Below, piece by piece: positions 53,529 through 63,029 of a stretch of DNA of 64,000 bases; the first letter of the stretch is position 1; every line of letters begins with the position of its first letter. The translations under genes were made by a program, and so were the position numbers. This DNA is from Alphaproteobacteria bacterium (GTDB taxonomy: Bacteria > Pseudomonadota > Alphaproteobacteria > UBA9219), in assembly GCA_028866275.1 (NCBI GenBank), contig JAGWIK010000006.1:40893-104892 (forward strand), given 5' to 3'. The notes under the pieces were generated by a model, which worked only from the letters and a program-made list of their open reading frames with translations, ran no database searches and was not told where the DNA came from.

Positions 53529-54461
53529 GCCCATCTTCTTGCGCGGGTCATAGGCGTTTTTCTTCGCCCATTTTTCCACCATATCGGCCAGATCCTGCGG
53601 CACAGGGTCAGGCAGGAAGATTTTTAACTTCACAAACATATCGCCCGCGCCGTTCGGCGCCGGCACGCCTTTGGCTTTGAGCCGCAGCACCGCCCCCGTG
53701 TTCGCGCCCTGGGGGATTTTAACCGCGACATGGCCGGTCAAAGTCGGCACAGTGACGCTGGCCCCCAAAACCGCTTCGGGCAGGCTGACGGGGAGTTCCA
53801 GATGGATGTCATTTCCCTTGCGCGTAAAAAAACTATGCGGTTCGACCTTGATTTCCACCAACGCATCGCCGGGCGCGCCGCCGATGCCGGGCAACCCCTG
53901 CCCTTTGAGCCGCAATTTATGGCCGTCTTCACTGCCCGGGGGAATAGAGATGTCGACGGTTTTGTCGTTGGTCAGGGTAACGCGCGTTTTGCCGCCAAGA
54001 CAGGCTTCGACAAACGGGACGGTAACGGTATAAGTGACATCGCTGCCGCGCACACCGCCGCCGGCGCCCGCGCCACGTTGCCGGTGACGGCCTCCGCCCA
54101 TAAATTCAGCAAAGATGTCATCCATGCCTCCGAACCCGGCGAATGCCTCTTCACCCGGCGCACCGCCAAACCCGCCGCTGCGCGTATAAGCGCGCCCTCC
54201 GCCATAGCCGCCGCCGAAACCACCGCCAAAACCACGATCCTGCCCCTGCGCATCAATCTCGCCGCGATCGAATTTGGCGCGTTTGTCGGCGTCGGACAAC
54301 AGGTCATACGCCGCCGTAACTTCCTTGAATTTCTGTTCGACATCCTTGCGCCCCGGATTGACGTCGGGATGCAGTTTTTTCGCGAGCTTGCGATACGCGC
54401 TCTTGATCTCGGCGGCACTGGCGGTTTTGGCGACGCCGAGGATTTGATAAGGATCGGGCAT
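53523..54461 (-). CDS. DnaJ/CbpA-type co-chaperone
   Basis: A 312-residue Hsp40. It has a J domain with HPD (KLAKKLHPDVNPGRKDVEQK), a Gly/Phe/Arg-rich linker (FGGGFGGGYGGGRAY), and two beta-rich C-terminal substrate-binding domains (VDISIPPGSEDGHKLRLKGQ and VKIPQGANTGAVLRLKAKG). The cysteine zinc-finger of DnaJ is absent, so it is CbpA/DjlA-like class II. ATG 54461 (MPDPYQILG) is used; the frame extends two codons to a TTG. Promotes DnaK ATPase; no stress-response partner is adjacent. Confidence 0.93.
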   Translation of the reverse strand: MPDPYQILGVAKTASAAEIKSAYRKLAKKLHPDVNPGRKDVEQKFKEVTAAYDLLSDADKRAKFDRGEIDAQGQDRGFGGGFGGGYGGGRAYTRSGGFGGAPGEEAFAGFGGMDDIFAEFMGGGRHRQRGAGAGGGVRGSDVTYTVTVPFVEACLGGKTRVTLTNDKTVDISIPPGSEDGHKLRLKGQGLPGIGGAPGDALVEIKVEPHSFFTRKGNDIHLELPVSLPEAVLGASVTVPTLTGHVAVKIPQGANTGAVLRLKAKGVPAPNGAGDMFVKLKIFLPDPVPQDLADMVEKWAKKNAYDPRKKMGL

Positions 54462-54528
54462 GGTCAAAAAGGGTTGGTTGTTTCGCCTTTATTATATAGG
54501 ACGTTTGGCGGCGCAAACAACTGCGCCT

Positions 54529-55002
54529 TTATCGGCCTGCAACGACAGCCCAGCTGCCGTCGGGCTGCTGGCTGGCGGTGTCAAGGCCGGCATATTGCCT
54601 GCCATCGACAGTCAGGGTCTGCGCAAAAGTGCGGTAATAGGCCCCTGTCGCGCTGTACCCGTCGCGTACCGGCACGATTGTGCCCGCGTGGCCGGTATCG
54701 GGGTTGGCCCAGGTCTGTTTTTGCCCGATGGGGGCTGTATAGGCGCGATTTTCGGCCTGCAGGCTCTTTTCGCGGTCGTCGTCATCAAGCGCGGCAACGA
54801 TGCCCGTCCCCGCCCATCCGGGCAGGAGAACGCCGGGGCTTTCATCAACCCGTCGGCGCGGCGCGGCGGGATGAACGGCAAAAGAACCGGCCGCGGCCAT
54901 GTCGGGCGCATCGGCGACGGTGCCGGCATGGTCGGATTGACATCCCGCGCACAGGATCAACATGGCCGCGCAGGCCATGACCGATTTGCGAAGCATTTGC
55001 AT
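54529..55002 (-). CDS. RT0821/Lpp0805-like surface lipoprotein
   Basis: A 157-residue outer-envelope protein. The signal peptide ends in the lipobox LCAGC. The mature region has WANPDTGHAGTIVPVRDGYS and then FAQTLTVDGRQYAGLDTASQ with PDGSWAVV, the pattern of the RT0821/Lpp0805 surface-protein family related to the rickettsial 17-kDa antigen. The frame is open further upstream, but M74 of that frame (55002) opens the signal peptide; M76 (54996) is also possible. Divergent from pdxH across 91 bp. Confidence 0.82.
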   Translation of the reverse strand: MQMLRKSVMACAAMLILCAGCQSDHAGTVADAPDMAAAGSFAVHPAAPRRRVDESPGVLLPGWAGTGIVAALDDDDREKSLQAENRAYTAPIGQKQTWANPDTGHAGTIVPVRDGYSATGAYYRTFAQTLTVDGRQYAGLDTASQQPDGSWAVVAGR

Positions 55003-55093
55003 CTGTGTTCCACACAATTTTAGGGGCTGCGCAATTTTAAGCGCAGGGCTATTCTTGAGGCAAGCTTTCTTCTCGCGCATCAGGTTTGTCTCC

Positions 55094-55690
55094 ATGAATA
55101 CCGATATCGTTCCGCCGCCGTCGCCCTGGGCCTTGTTTACCGAATGGTACGCGCTGGCGCAGAAAAACGAACCGTCATATCCCGATTGCATGATGTTGGC
55201 CACCGTCGGGGACGACGGCATGCCGACGGCGCGCGCCGTGTTGATGAAAGACTACGACGATAAGGGCATCGTTTTCTATACCAACCGCGAAAGCCGTAAG
55301 GGCCGCGAATTGGCGGCGCATGGCAAAGCAGGCCTGTGTTTTTACTGGAAGTCGATCCAAAGGCAGGTGCGCATCGAAGGCGATATCGAGAAAACCAGCG
55401 ATGCGGAATCGGACGCCTATTTCGCGACGCGCCCGCGCGGCAGCCAGATCGGCGCATGGGCGTCGCAGCAGTCACGGCCATTGGACAGCCGCGCCACGCT
55501 GGAGGCCCGCGTGTGCGACCTCACGGCGCGCTATGAAGGACGCGACGTGCCGCGCCCGCTTTATTGGGGCGGCTATCGGCTGGTGCCGCGCTATTTCGAA
55601 TTCTGGCAGGAACGCGACTACCGCCTGCACGACCGTATCGCCTATACGCGCGACGGCGCAACCTGGACAATCGAAAGGATGTATCCGTAA
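55094..55690 (+). CDS. pdxH: Pyridoxamine 5'-phosphate oxidase
   Basis: FMN enzyme that makes PLP from PNP or PMP. The 198-residue protein has PTARAVLMKDYDDKGIVFYT, GKAGLCFYWKSIQRQVRIEG (FMN-binding, WK-x2-RQVR), RPRGSQIGAWASQQS, and the C-terminal RLVPRYFEFWQERDYRLHDR with the family signature E-F-W-x3-x-x-R-x-H-D-R. ATG 55094. Its stop codon overlaps the next start by one base (TAATG), so the two genes are coupled. Confidence 0.97.
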   Translation: MNTDIVPPPSPWALFTEWYALAQKNEPSYPDCMMLATVGDDGMPTARAVLMKDYDDKGIVFYTNRESRKGRELAAHGKAGLCFYWKSIQRQVRIEGDIEKTSDAESDAYFATRPRGSQIGAWASQQSRPLDSRATLEARVCDLTARYEGRDVPRPLYWGGYRLVPRYFEFWQERDYRLHDRIAYTRDGATWTIERMYP

Positions 55691-56622
55691 TGGATAAACG
55701 GGAACTTCTGGCCATCGGCAATAACCGGCTGCGCCGTTTGGCGACTTTTGCCAGCATCACGGTATCGTCGACCCTGATTGCCGCCAAACTGGCGGCGTGG
55801 ATCATGACGGGATCGGTGGCGATGATGTCGTCGCTGTTCGATTCCTGTTTCGATCTGATCGCATCTCTGATCACGGCCTTTGGCGTGGCGTCCGCCCTGC
55901 GCCCGCCCGACCGCGAACATCGCTATGGCCACGGCAAAGCGGAACCGCTGGCTGCGCTGGCGCAGGCCGTTATCATCATCGGGTCGTCGATCGTGCTGGC
56001 GGGCGAGGCCATCGACCGGTTTTTCTACCCTGCCGCACTGACCCACGAAACCGTGGGCTATGCCGTCATAGCGCTGGCCATCGTGTTGACGATCGGGCTT
56101 GTGTCGTTTCAGCACCGCGTCGTGCGCAAGACGGGGTCGCACGCCGTGCATGCCGACCGGTTGCATTATGTCGGCGATCTGGCCATCAATCTGGCGGTCG
56201 CCGCCGCTTTCGTTTTACAGCATTTCACGGGCATGCCGTGGTTCGACCCGGCTTTTGGCGTCGCCATCGCGTCGGGCCTTTTGGTGTCGGCCTACCACAT
56301 CATTCGTAACGCGATGACCGCCCTGATGGATGCCGAATTACCCGAAGACGAACGCGAAAAAATCCGCGCCATCGTCATGAAACAATCCGGCGTTATCGGC
56401 CTGCACGACATGCGCACGCGGTCGGACAGCGACCGGATTTTTATCGAATTGCATGTCGAGATGGATCCCGACATGTCGTTGCGCGATGCGCATGATTTGT
56501 CGGAACGCATTCTGGATGCGCTTTATGCCGCAATTCCCCAAGCCGATATCGTCATCCACCAGGACCCGGCGGGCATCGAAGAAGACCGCCGCGACATGCG
56601 GATCGAAGCCCGGTGGCAGTAA
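55690..56622 (+). CDS. Cation diffusion facilitator (FieF-like)
   Basis: A 310-residue inner-membrane metal exporter (Zn/Fe/Mn antiporter). Six TM segments plus a cytosolic ferredoxin-like C-terminal domain. Metal-site residues match FieF: Asp pair in FDSCFDLIASL and His-Asp in HYVGDLAINL. The loop YGHGKAEPLAALAQAVIIIG is the family signature. Starts at the pdxH stop. Why it is coupled to pdxH is unclear; it may only share the transcript. It ends 3 bp from the convergent ctpA stop. Confidence 0.94.
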   Translation: MDKRELLAIGNNRLRRLATFASITVSSTLIAAKLAAWIMTGSVAMMSSLFDSCFDLIASLITAFGVASALRPPDREHRYGHGKAEPLAALAQAVIIIGSSIVLAGEAIDRFFYPAALTHETVGYAVIALAIVLTIGLVSFQHRVVRKTGSHAVHADRLHYVGDLAINLAVAAAFVLQHFTGMPWFDPAFGVAIASGLLVSAYHIIRNAMTALMDAELPEDEREKIRAIVMKQSGVIGLHDMRTRSDSDRIFIELHVEMDPDMSLRDAHDLSERILDALYAAIPQADIVIHQDPAGIEEDRRDMRIEARWQ

Positions 56623-56625
56623 GCC

Positions 56626-58050
56626 CTATTTGCCCTGCTGAACTTCGAACAAGTGCAAGCCGTGGATGAGGTCGAGGGCGCGGGCGAGCTGATAATCGAA
56701 CGGCGCGGGTTTCTTGCCGTCTTTATCTTTGCCTTTGTCCTTGGCGTCATCGTCGGCGGGCATGCCGTCGAGATCGAGGTCGCCGTCGGTTTGATCGGCG
56801 TCTTCGGGTTTGGGTGCCTTGCCGTTTTTAAGGGTAGGATTGGACAGCGCGCCTTTCAGATCGGCTTCGTGCAGCCCCGGCCCCATGGCGATGCGTTCCA
56901 GCTTGGCCGGTTGCACAACGATATCGGGTTCGATGCCCAGCGCCTGAATCGACCGGCCCGACGGCGTGTAATAACGCGCCGTGGTCAGACGAATCGCGCC
57001 GCCGCCCTGAACCGGGATAATGGTCTGTACCGAGCCTTTGCCAAAGCTCTTGGTACCGATCAGGATGGCGCGCTTATGATCCTGTAACGCGCCCGCGACG
57101 ATTTCCGACGCCGAGGCCGAACCGCCATTGATCAGCACCGCGATGGGCAGGCCATGCGTCTGGTCGCCGCCCTTGGCCACGAAGCTTTGATCGTCGTCCT
57201 TGTGGCGACCGCGGGTCGACACGACTTCATCGCCCGCAGGCAGGAAGGTTCCTGCCACCGACACGGCTTCGTCCAGCAACCCGCCGGGATTGTTGCGCAG
57301 ATCGATGACATAGCCGATGAGCCTCTTGCCGATTTTCTTGTTGGCTTCGTCCAACGCTTGTTCAAGCCCCGGCTGCGTTTGTTCGTCGAACGATGTGATG
57401 CGGATATAGGCGATATCGTCCTTGGCTTCCCATTTGACCGACTGCACCTTGATAATGGCGCGGGTCAGCGTGACATCGAACGGATGGCCGGTCAGCCCGC
57501 CGCGACGGATGGTCAGGGTGATTTTGGTTCCCGGCGCGCCGCGCATGCGGTCGACCGCCTGATCGAGCGTGAAGTCGGTGATAATTTTACCGTCCAGATG
57601 GGTGATAAGATCGCCGGGTTGCAGCCCCGCCTTGGCGGCGGGCGTATCGTCGATAGGCGACACCACCTTGACGATGCCGTTTTCCATCGTGACTTCGATG
57701 CCCAAACCGCCGAATTCGCCGCGCGTCTGGGTTTGCATGTCGGCGAATTGTTCCTTGTTCATATAGCTGGAATGCGGGTCGAGGGCCGACAGCATGCCGT
57801 TCAACGCGTTTTCAATGAGTTTTTTATCGGTGACCGGATCGACATAATCGGCGCGCACCCGTTCCAGAACATCGGAAAACAGGGTTAATTGCTTGAAAGT
57901 GTCAGATGTATCGCCGTCGTCGCCCACCGTGGCCGTGGCCGTCGCCTGGTCATCCTGTTTCGCGGGGGCGTCCTTGGCAAATAGCGGCGTCGCGGCCAAC
58001 GCGGCGAAGACGGCAAGAACGGCAAACAGGCGGAACAGGTTTTTCGGCAT
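56626..58050 (-). CDS. ctpA: C-terminal processing protease (S41)
   Basis: Periplasmic serine protease that trims proteins at the C terminus. The 474-residue protein has a signal peptide ([20 protein letters not shown] to LFA), an N-terminal cap with [20 protein letters not shown], a PDZ domain ([20 protein letters not shown]), and the S41 core with catalytic Ser in [20 protein letters not shown] and Lys in [13 protein letters not shown]. An Asp/Lys-rich linker (about 430-450) precedes the last helix. ATG 58050 is chosen, with AGGAAT upstream; 42 further codons are open but have no signal. Divergent from purH. Confidence 0.95.
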   Translation of the reverse strand: MPKNLFRLFAVLAVFAALAATPLFAKDAPAKQDDQATATATVGDDGDTSDTFKQLTLFSDVLERVRADYVDPVTDKKLIENALNGMLSALDPHSSYMNKEQFADMQTQTRGEFGGLGIEVTMENGIVKVVSPIDDTPAAKAGLQPGDLITHLDGKIITDFTLDQAVDRMRGAPGTKITLTIRRGGLTGHPFDVTLTRAIIKVQSVKWEAKDDIAYIRITSFDEQTQPGLEQALDEANKKIGKRLIGYVIDLRNNPGGLLDEAVSVAGTFLPAGDEVVSTRGRHKDDDQSFVAKGGDQTHGLPIAVLINGGSASASEIVAGALQDHKRAILIGTKSFGKGSVQTIIPVQGGGAIRLTTARYYTPSGRSIQALGIEPDIVVQPAKLERIAMGPGLHEADLKGALSNPTLKNGKAPKPEDADQTDGDLDLDGMPADDDAKDKGKDKDGKKPAPFDYQLARALDLIHGLHLFEVQQGK

Positions 58051-58231
58051 GAGGATTCCTGAAAAAGGCGGAAGAACGAAGACGCAGTTTAAGGTCTGCC
58101 CCGCGGAAGCACAAGCCATTCCATGCGTCGCATCGCCTTGTTTTTGCCACTTTCGCCCCTTGCGGCCAAGGCGCACAGGCGGTAGGAAGGGGTTCCTTTT
58201 TCTGTCCCCTTTTTCCTATCAAGGTTTGACC

Positions 58232-59794
58232 ATGGCCAGTCCCCATAAAATCGCCCGCGCGCTTATTTCCGTTTCCGATAAAACAGGCCTGATCGAATTG
58301 GCGCGCAAACTGGCCGACCGTAAAATCGAGATCCTTTCCACCGGCGGTTCGGCGGAAAAATTGCGGCAGGCGGGCATTCCGGTGATCGAAGTCGGCGATT
58401 ACACCGGCTTTCCCGAAATGATGGACGGGCGCGTCAAGACATTGCATCCGCGCATTCATGGCGGCATCTTGCAACGCCGCGACGTGAAAACCCATCAGGA
58501 CGAAGCCGCCAAACACAATATTCCGCCGATTGATTTGCTGATCGTCAATTTGTACCCGTTTCGCGAAACCGTCGCCAAAGGTTCCGATTTCGAGGCTTGC
58601 GTCGAAAATATCGATATCGGCGGCCCGGCGATGGTGCGTTCCGCCGCCAAGAATCACGCCTTTGTCGCCATCGTCACCGATCCGTCGCAATATGACGATC
58701 TGGCCGCAGAAATGGCGCAACATGACGGCGGCACATCGCTGGATTTCCGCAAAAAACTGGCCGCCGCCGCCTATGCCCATACCGCCAGCTATGACAGCGC
58801 GATCAGCACATGGTTCGCGGCGCAGCTGGGCGAATCCTATCCCGATATTTTAACTTTGGCCGCCAAGAAACAGCAGGATTTGCGTTACGGCGAAAACCCG
58901 CACCAAAGCGCGGCATTCTACGTCACCGACAAGACGCGCCCCGGCATCGCCAACGCCATTCAGGTGCAGGGCAAGGAATTAAGCTATAACAACCTGAACG
59001 ACACCGATGCGGCGTTTGAACTTGTCAGCGAATTCACCGACCAGCCCGCCGTCGCCATTATCAAGCATGCCAACCCGTGCGGCGTCGCTACGGGCGCGGA
59101 TTTGCTCGACGCCTATAAACGCGCTTTCGCCTGCGACACGGTGAGCGCGTTCGGCGGCATTATCGCGTGTAACCGTCCGCTGACCGGCCCTGTGGCCAGG
59201 GCGATCACCGAAATTTTTTCCGAAGTCATCATTGCGCCCGACATGGATGATGAAGCCAAGGAAATTGTCGCGGGCAAGAAAAACCTGCGCGTATTGCTGA
59301 CGCGGCAGATGGCCAACCCGACCCTGTCGGAAAAAATTGTCAAATCGGTCGCCGGCGGATATTTGCTGCAAACGCGCGACAATATGGTTTTGAATAAAGC
59401 CGATTTGAAATGCGTGACCAAGAAACAGCCCAGCGAACAGGAAATGCGCGATATGATATTCGCCTTTACCGTCGGCAAGCATGTCAAATCGAACACGATT
59501 GTTTACGCCAAGAACGGCGCGACGGTCGGCATCGGCGCAGGGCAGATGAGCCGCGTCGACAGCGCCCGCATCGCGGCGCGCAAGGCCGAAGACATGAAGC
59601 TGGACATGACGGGATGTGTCGCGGCGTCGGACGCGTTTTTCCCCTTTGCCGACGGGCTGGAAGCCCTGATCGCCGCGGGCGCCGTCGCCGTTATCCAACC
59701 CGGCGGTTCATTGCGCGACGCCGACGTTATCGCAGCCGCGGACAAAGCCGGCATTGCGATGGTTATGACCGGCGTGCGGCATTTCCGGCATTAG
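58232..59794 (+). CDS. purH: Bifunctional AICAR transformylase / IMP cyclohydrolase
   Basis: Last two steps of IMP synthesis. The N-terminal domain has [57 protein letters not shown] (cyclohydrolase), and the C-terminal domain has [28 protein letters not shown] (His of AICAR site), and [20 protein letters not shown]. 520 residues, the usual length, from ATG 58232. The frame runs upstream into the ctpA region, but those residues do not belong. Ends 2 bp from the convergent rlmN stop. Confidence 0.98.
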   Translation: MASPHKIARALISVSDKTGLIELARKLADRKIEILSTGGSAEKLRQAGIPVIEVGDYTGFPEMMDGRVKTLHPRIHGGILQRRDVKTHQDEAAKHNIPPIDLLIVNLYPFRETVAKGSDFEACVENIDIGGPAMVRSAAKNHAFVAIVTDPSQYDDLAAEMAQHDGGTSLDFRKKLAAAAYAHTASYDSAISTWFAAQLGESYPDILTLAAKKQQDLRYGENPHQSAAFYVTDKTRPGIANAIQVQGKELSYNNLNDTDAAFELVSEFTDQPAVAIIKHANPCGVATGADLLDAYKRAFACDTVSAFGGIIACNRPLTGPVARAITEIFSEVIIAPDMDDEAKEIVAGKKNLRVLLTRQMANPTLSEKIVKSVAGGYLLQTRDNMVLNKADLKCVTKKQPSEQEMRDMIFAFTVGKHVKSNTIVYAKNGATVGIGAGQMSRVDSARIAARKAEDMKLDMTGCVAASDAFFPFADGLEALIAAGAVAVIQPGGSLRDADVIAAADKAGIAMVMTGVRHFRH

Positions 59795-59796
59795 GG

Positions 59797-60966
59797 TCAG
59801 GCGACAAGCCCCTGCGCGCGGTCTTTTTCGGCGATCAGTTTATCAATCGCGGCGCGTTCGGTGGCGGATAGTTTCATGCTGGCGGATTTCAGCTGGCCAC
59901 AGGCCGCCATGATGTCGCGGCCGCGCGGGGTACGAATGGGGCTGGCGTAACCGGCTGCGTTGACGATGTCGCCGAATTTTTCGATATCCGTCCATTCCGG
60001 ACATTCGAATTGCGCGCCCGGCCACGGGTTGAACGGGATAAGGTTTATCTTTGCCGGAATGCCGCGCAACAGGCGAACCAGTTGTTTGGCGTCCGCCGCG
60101 CTGTCATTGACGCCTTTCAGCATGATATATTCGAAGGTAATACGCCGCGTGTTGCTGGCGCCCGGATAGTTGCGGCAGGCGTTCAGCAATTCCTTGATGG
60201 GGTATTTGCGGTTTAACGGCACGATCTGGTCGCGCAATTCATCGGTGACGGCGTGCAGGCTGACGGCCAGATTGACGTCCAATTCCGCGCCGCACCGTTC
60301 GATCATCGGCACCACGCCGGACGTCGACAACGTAATGCGTCGCTTGCCGATACCGATGCCGTCGCCGCTCATGATAATTTTCAACGCCTTGGCGACATTA
60401 TCGTAATTGAACAGGGGTTCGCCCATCCCCATCATCACGATGTTGGTCAGCGTGCGGTTTTTTTCCTCTGCCGCCCTGCCCGGCACACCTGGCTTTCCGG
60501 GCTTCTTTGTCGCGGCGGTGTCGTTCCATTCGTTTAAATAATCTTTCGCCAGCATGACCTGCGCGACGATTTCGCCGGCGTCGAGATTACGCACCAGCCG
60601 TTGCGTGCCGGTATGGCAGAACCGGCATGTCAATGTGCACCCGACCTGCGACGATACGCATAACGCGCCGCGGTCGGATTCGGGAATATGGACGCTTTCG
60701 ACTTCCTGCCCGTCGGGCATTTTCAGAAGCCATTTCTGCGTGCCGTCTTCCGATTTCTGGTGCATCGACACCGCAGGCCGCGCAATCGTGAAATGATCGG
60801 CCAGTTTTTCGCGCGCCGGTTTGGACAGATCGCTCATCGCGGCAAAGTCGCGCGCGCCGCGGTTATACATCCACGACCACACCTGCTTGGCGCGGAATTT
60901 TTCCATGCCCAGCGCGGCGAGTTCCGCCGTCAGTTCGTCGAATGAAAGACCGATAAGATTGCGCAT
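59797..60966 (-). CDS. rlmN: Dual-specificity RNA methyltransferase RlmN
   Basis: Radical-SAM enzyme that methylates C2 of A2503 in 23S rRNA and A37 in some tRNAs. The iron-sulphur CxxxCxxC is CTLTCRFC in [22 protein letters not shown]-type motif [18 protein letters not shown] and the catalytic Cys near the C terminus ([17 protein letters not shown]) are present. An insert of about 20 residues ([17 protein letters not shown]) after the cluster distinguishes this lineage. ATG 60966 chosen; seven further codons are open. Just upstream is an inverted repeat CTTGCTA/TAGCAAG. Confidence 0.97.
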   Translation of the reverse strand: MRNLIGLSFDELTAELAALGMEKFRAKQVWSWMYNRGARDFAAMSDLSKPAREKLADHFTIARPAVSMHQKSEDGTQKWLLKMPDGQEVESVHIPESDRGALCVSSQVGCTLTCRFCHTGTQRLVRNLDAGEIVAQVMLAKDYLNEWNDTAATKKPGKPGVPGRAAEEKNRTLTNIVMMGMGEPLFNYDNVAKALKIIMSGDGIGIGKRRITLSTSGVVPMIERCGAELDVNLAVSLHAVTDELRDQIVPLNRKYPIKELLNACRNYPGASNTRRITFEYIMLKGVNDSAADAKQLVRLLRGIPAKINLIPFNPWPGAQFECPEWTDIEKFGDIVNAAGYASPIRTPRGRDIMAACGQLKSASMKLSATERAAIDKLIAEKDRAQGLVA

Positions 60967-61030
60967 TGCCCGAGCCCGTGTTCCCAACGGCTTGCTACTA
61001 GCAAGAAAATGCCCGCTTGCGCAACTATGG

Positions 61031-62047
61031 CTATATTTTCTTGCCTGTCACGGGGTCGACGCCGCGCATTACTTCCATGCGCGCGGCCTGTTTGTCGATA
61101 TAGCTGTTAACCATGCCGACCTTGTTTTCGCGGATCAAGGATCGCACCGGGTCGCCGTTATTATGTTCTTCGGTAAAGACATAGCGCAGATAAGGCCCCG
61201 TGGCGTTGAGCGTCTGGTGCCACGCCGCCGTCAGCCCTTGCGCCAGCATGAAATTGGCCGCGCCGCCGATCGCCTGTTCGGCCAGATGCATCAGGCCCAT
61301 AAAACTTTCCTCGACCGAGCCGGCATGGATGGTGGTGATGACCAAATGGCCCGTGGTGGCGGCGCGCAGAATCTGTTCGGCCGCGCGCGGCGAACGCACT
61401 TCGCCGACCAGCAGATAGCGCGGCGTCCAGCGCAACGCGCGTTTCAACGGCGTGGCCCAATCTTCTTCGTTATTGACCTGAACCTGATAACAATAACCGT
61501 AATCGCCCACCGGCCCGTCGAGCGCGTATTCGACCGGGTCTTCGACCGTGATGGCGACGCCGCCCAGACGTTTCAGATAATCGGCCAGCAAGGAAAAACA
61601 CATCGTGGTCTTGCCGTGGCCCGTAGGGCCGGAAATCAGGATAAGCCCGTCGCGTTGTCCCAACCGGCGCAGCTGGGTCGCTAGATGCGGGGCGACGGAC
61701 AATTCGTCCAGCGATGGAACCTTCGACGCGATGCGGCGCAGAATGACCCATTCCTGTCCATTCGCCAGCCTTTGATAGGATTGGCGGAAACGCATGCCGT
61801 CATAGACGTAGGACGAGTCCGGGTTTTCGATGTTCTTCAGCAGCTCTTCGGCGATAATATGGCTTTCGGCGCGGAACTGGTCGGGAAGCGTACGGCTCCA
61901 GTTATTACTGTAATCGCGGCCCGGCGAACGATAGCGTGAAATGCCTTTACCCATTTCATCGATACGGACGTATAAATCCATGAAAGGCAGGTCGCGCAAC
62001 TTGCTGATCGCCGCGATATCGTCATCCTGAGCCCCGAAAACGTTCAT
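61031..62047 (-). CDS. PilT/DotB-like secretion ATPase (paralogue 2)
   Basis: A 338-residue hexameric AAA-type ATPase of the type II/IV secretion family. Walker A is GPTGHGKTT, the Asp box [11 protein letters not shown], Walker [15 protein letters not shown], and the His box [14 protein letters not shown]. The N-terminal domain begins [17 protein letters not shown]. It is closest in layout to PilT/DotB/TraJ-type ATPases, which power pilus retraction or Dot/Icm-type secretion. No pilin, pore or Dot/Icm gene is in the window. Its ATG overlaps the stop of the upstream paralogue (ATGA), so the two are made together. Confidence 0.85.
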   Translation of the reverse strand: MNVFGAQDDDIAAISKLRDLPFMDLYVRIDEMGKGISRYRSPGRDYSNNWSRTLPDQFRAESHIIAEELLKNIENPDSSYVYDGMRFRQSYQRLANGQEWVILRRIASKVPSLDELSVAPHLATQLRRLGQRDGLILISGPTGHGKTTMCFSLLADYLKRLGGVAITVEDPVEYALDGPVGDYGYCYQVQVNNEEDWATPLKRALRWTPRYLLVGEVRSPRAAEQILRAATTGHLVITTIHAGSVEESFMGLMHLAEQAIGGAANFMLAQGLTAAWHQTLNATGPYLRYVFTEEHNNGDPVRSLIRENKVGMVNSYIDKQAARMEVMRGVDPVTGKKI

Positions 62048-63015
62048 GCTTTCCGCCCCGCCGGCATTGCCTGCGGCGTGTTTTGCAGCCGCGCCGCGAT
62101 GCGGTCGATATAGGTCGACAGCATGCCGATTTTATCTTCGCGGATCAGCGCGCGGATCGGGTCGCCGGGCGAATTTTCTTCCGTATACAGATAACGGATA
62201 TAGGGCCCCGTTTCCTTCATCGTCTGGTAGATGATCGAGGTCAAACTGCCCGCCAGCATGCTGCGCACGCCCGACCCCATCGCCTGTTCGGCCAGAAAGA
62301 TAATCCCCATCAAGGCTTCTTCGATAGCGCCGGCGTGAACCGTGGTGATAACCAAATGGCCGGTCGACGCCGCGCGCAGCAGCTGTTCTGCCGCCTTCGG
62401 CGTGCGGATTTCGCCGACATAGATATAGCGCGGCGCCCAGCGCAACGCGCGCTTCAGGCACATGGCCCAGTCTTCTTCTTTTTCGACTTCGACCTGAAAA
62501 CATTGGCCACCCGTGCCATGGCGTCCCGCCAGCATGAATTCGCACGGGTCTTCGATGGTCACCGCCGTGCCGCCGTAATTTTTCAGATAGTAGCCGAGCA
62601 GGCCCACGGCGCTTGTCGTCTTACCCGCGCCTGTCGCACCCGACACGACGATAAGCCCGTCGCGCCGCCCCAGCCCCAGCATATGCGGCAAAAGGGCGGG
62701 CGGCATGCCCAGTTTTTCGATGTCGGGGATAACGGTATTGATGCGCCGCGCGCAGACCCAGTGCGACCCGTCGGACATTTTCTGCCGCGACAGGCGGCAA
62801 CGCACGCCTTCGGACAAGATCGCGCCGTCATTATGTTCCTGGAGCTTCTCATTCACATCGCGCATAAAGCGGTCGATGCTGAGTTGATATTCGTCAGGCA
62901 CGAACTGGCTGATGGCGCTTTCGGCGCGGATTTTCGACCGGTAATAGGCCTTGTCCGGCTGATCCAGCCGGACATACAAATCAATGAACGGCAAGTCATT
63001 CAGCTCGACGGACAT
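62044..63015 (-). CDS. PilT/DotB-like secretion ATPase (paralogue 1)
   Basis: A 323-residue protein paralogous to the one at 61031. It has LNDLPFIDLYVRLDQPDK at the N terminus, Walker A SGATGAGKTTSA, Asp box AVTIEDPCEFM, Walker B IYVGEIRTPKAAEQ and His box HLVITTVHAGAIEE, and a shared C-terminal ALIREDKIGMLSTYIDRIAA. All nucleotide-binding motifs are intact in both copies. The start at ATG 63015 has GGAGAAGA eight bases upstream; an ATG at 63048 would overlap pyrC. It follows pyrC by 14 bp and is coupled to the second ATPase. Confidence 0.85.
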   Translation of the reverse strand: MSVELNDLPFIDLYVRLDQPDKAYYRSKIRAESAISQFVPDEYQLSIDRFMRDVNEKLQEHNDGAILSEGVRCRLSRQKMSDGSHWVCARRINTVIPDIEKLGMPPALLPHMLGLGRRDGLIVVSGATGAGKTTSAVGLLGYYLKNYGGTAVTIEDPCEFMLAGRHGTGGQCFQVEVEKEEDWAMCLKRALRWAPRYIYVGEIRTPKAAEQLLRAASTGHLVITTVHAGAIEEALMGIIFLAEQAMGSGVRSMLAGSLTSIIYQTMKETGPYIRYLYTEENSPGDPIRALIREDKIGMLSTYIDRIAARLQNTPQAMPAGRKA

Positions 63016-63029
63016 GATGTCTTCTCCGC

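Noticed and set aside
60991..61005. Inverted repeat CTTGCTA-C-TAGCAAG upstream of rlmN as a terminator
   Set aside because: Short arms with a one-base centre and no T-run in either transcription direction; too weak to call beyond a note.
61031..63015. Type IV pilus locus
   Set aside because: Only the two ATPases are present; no pilin, PilB, PilC, secretin or prepilin peptidase in the window.
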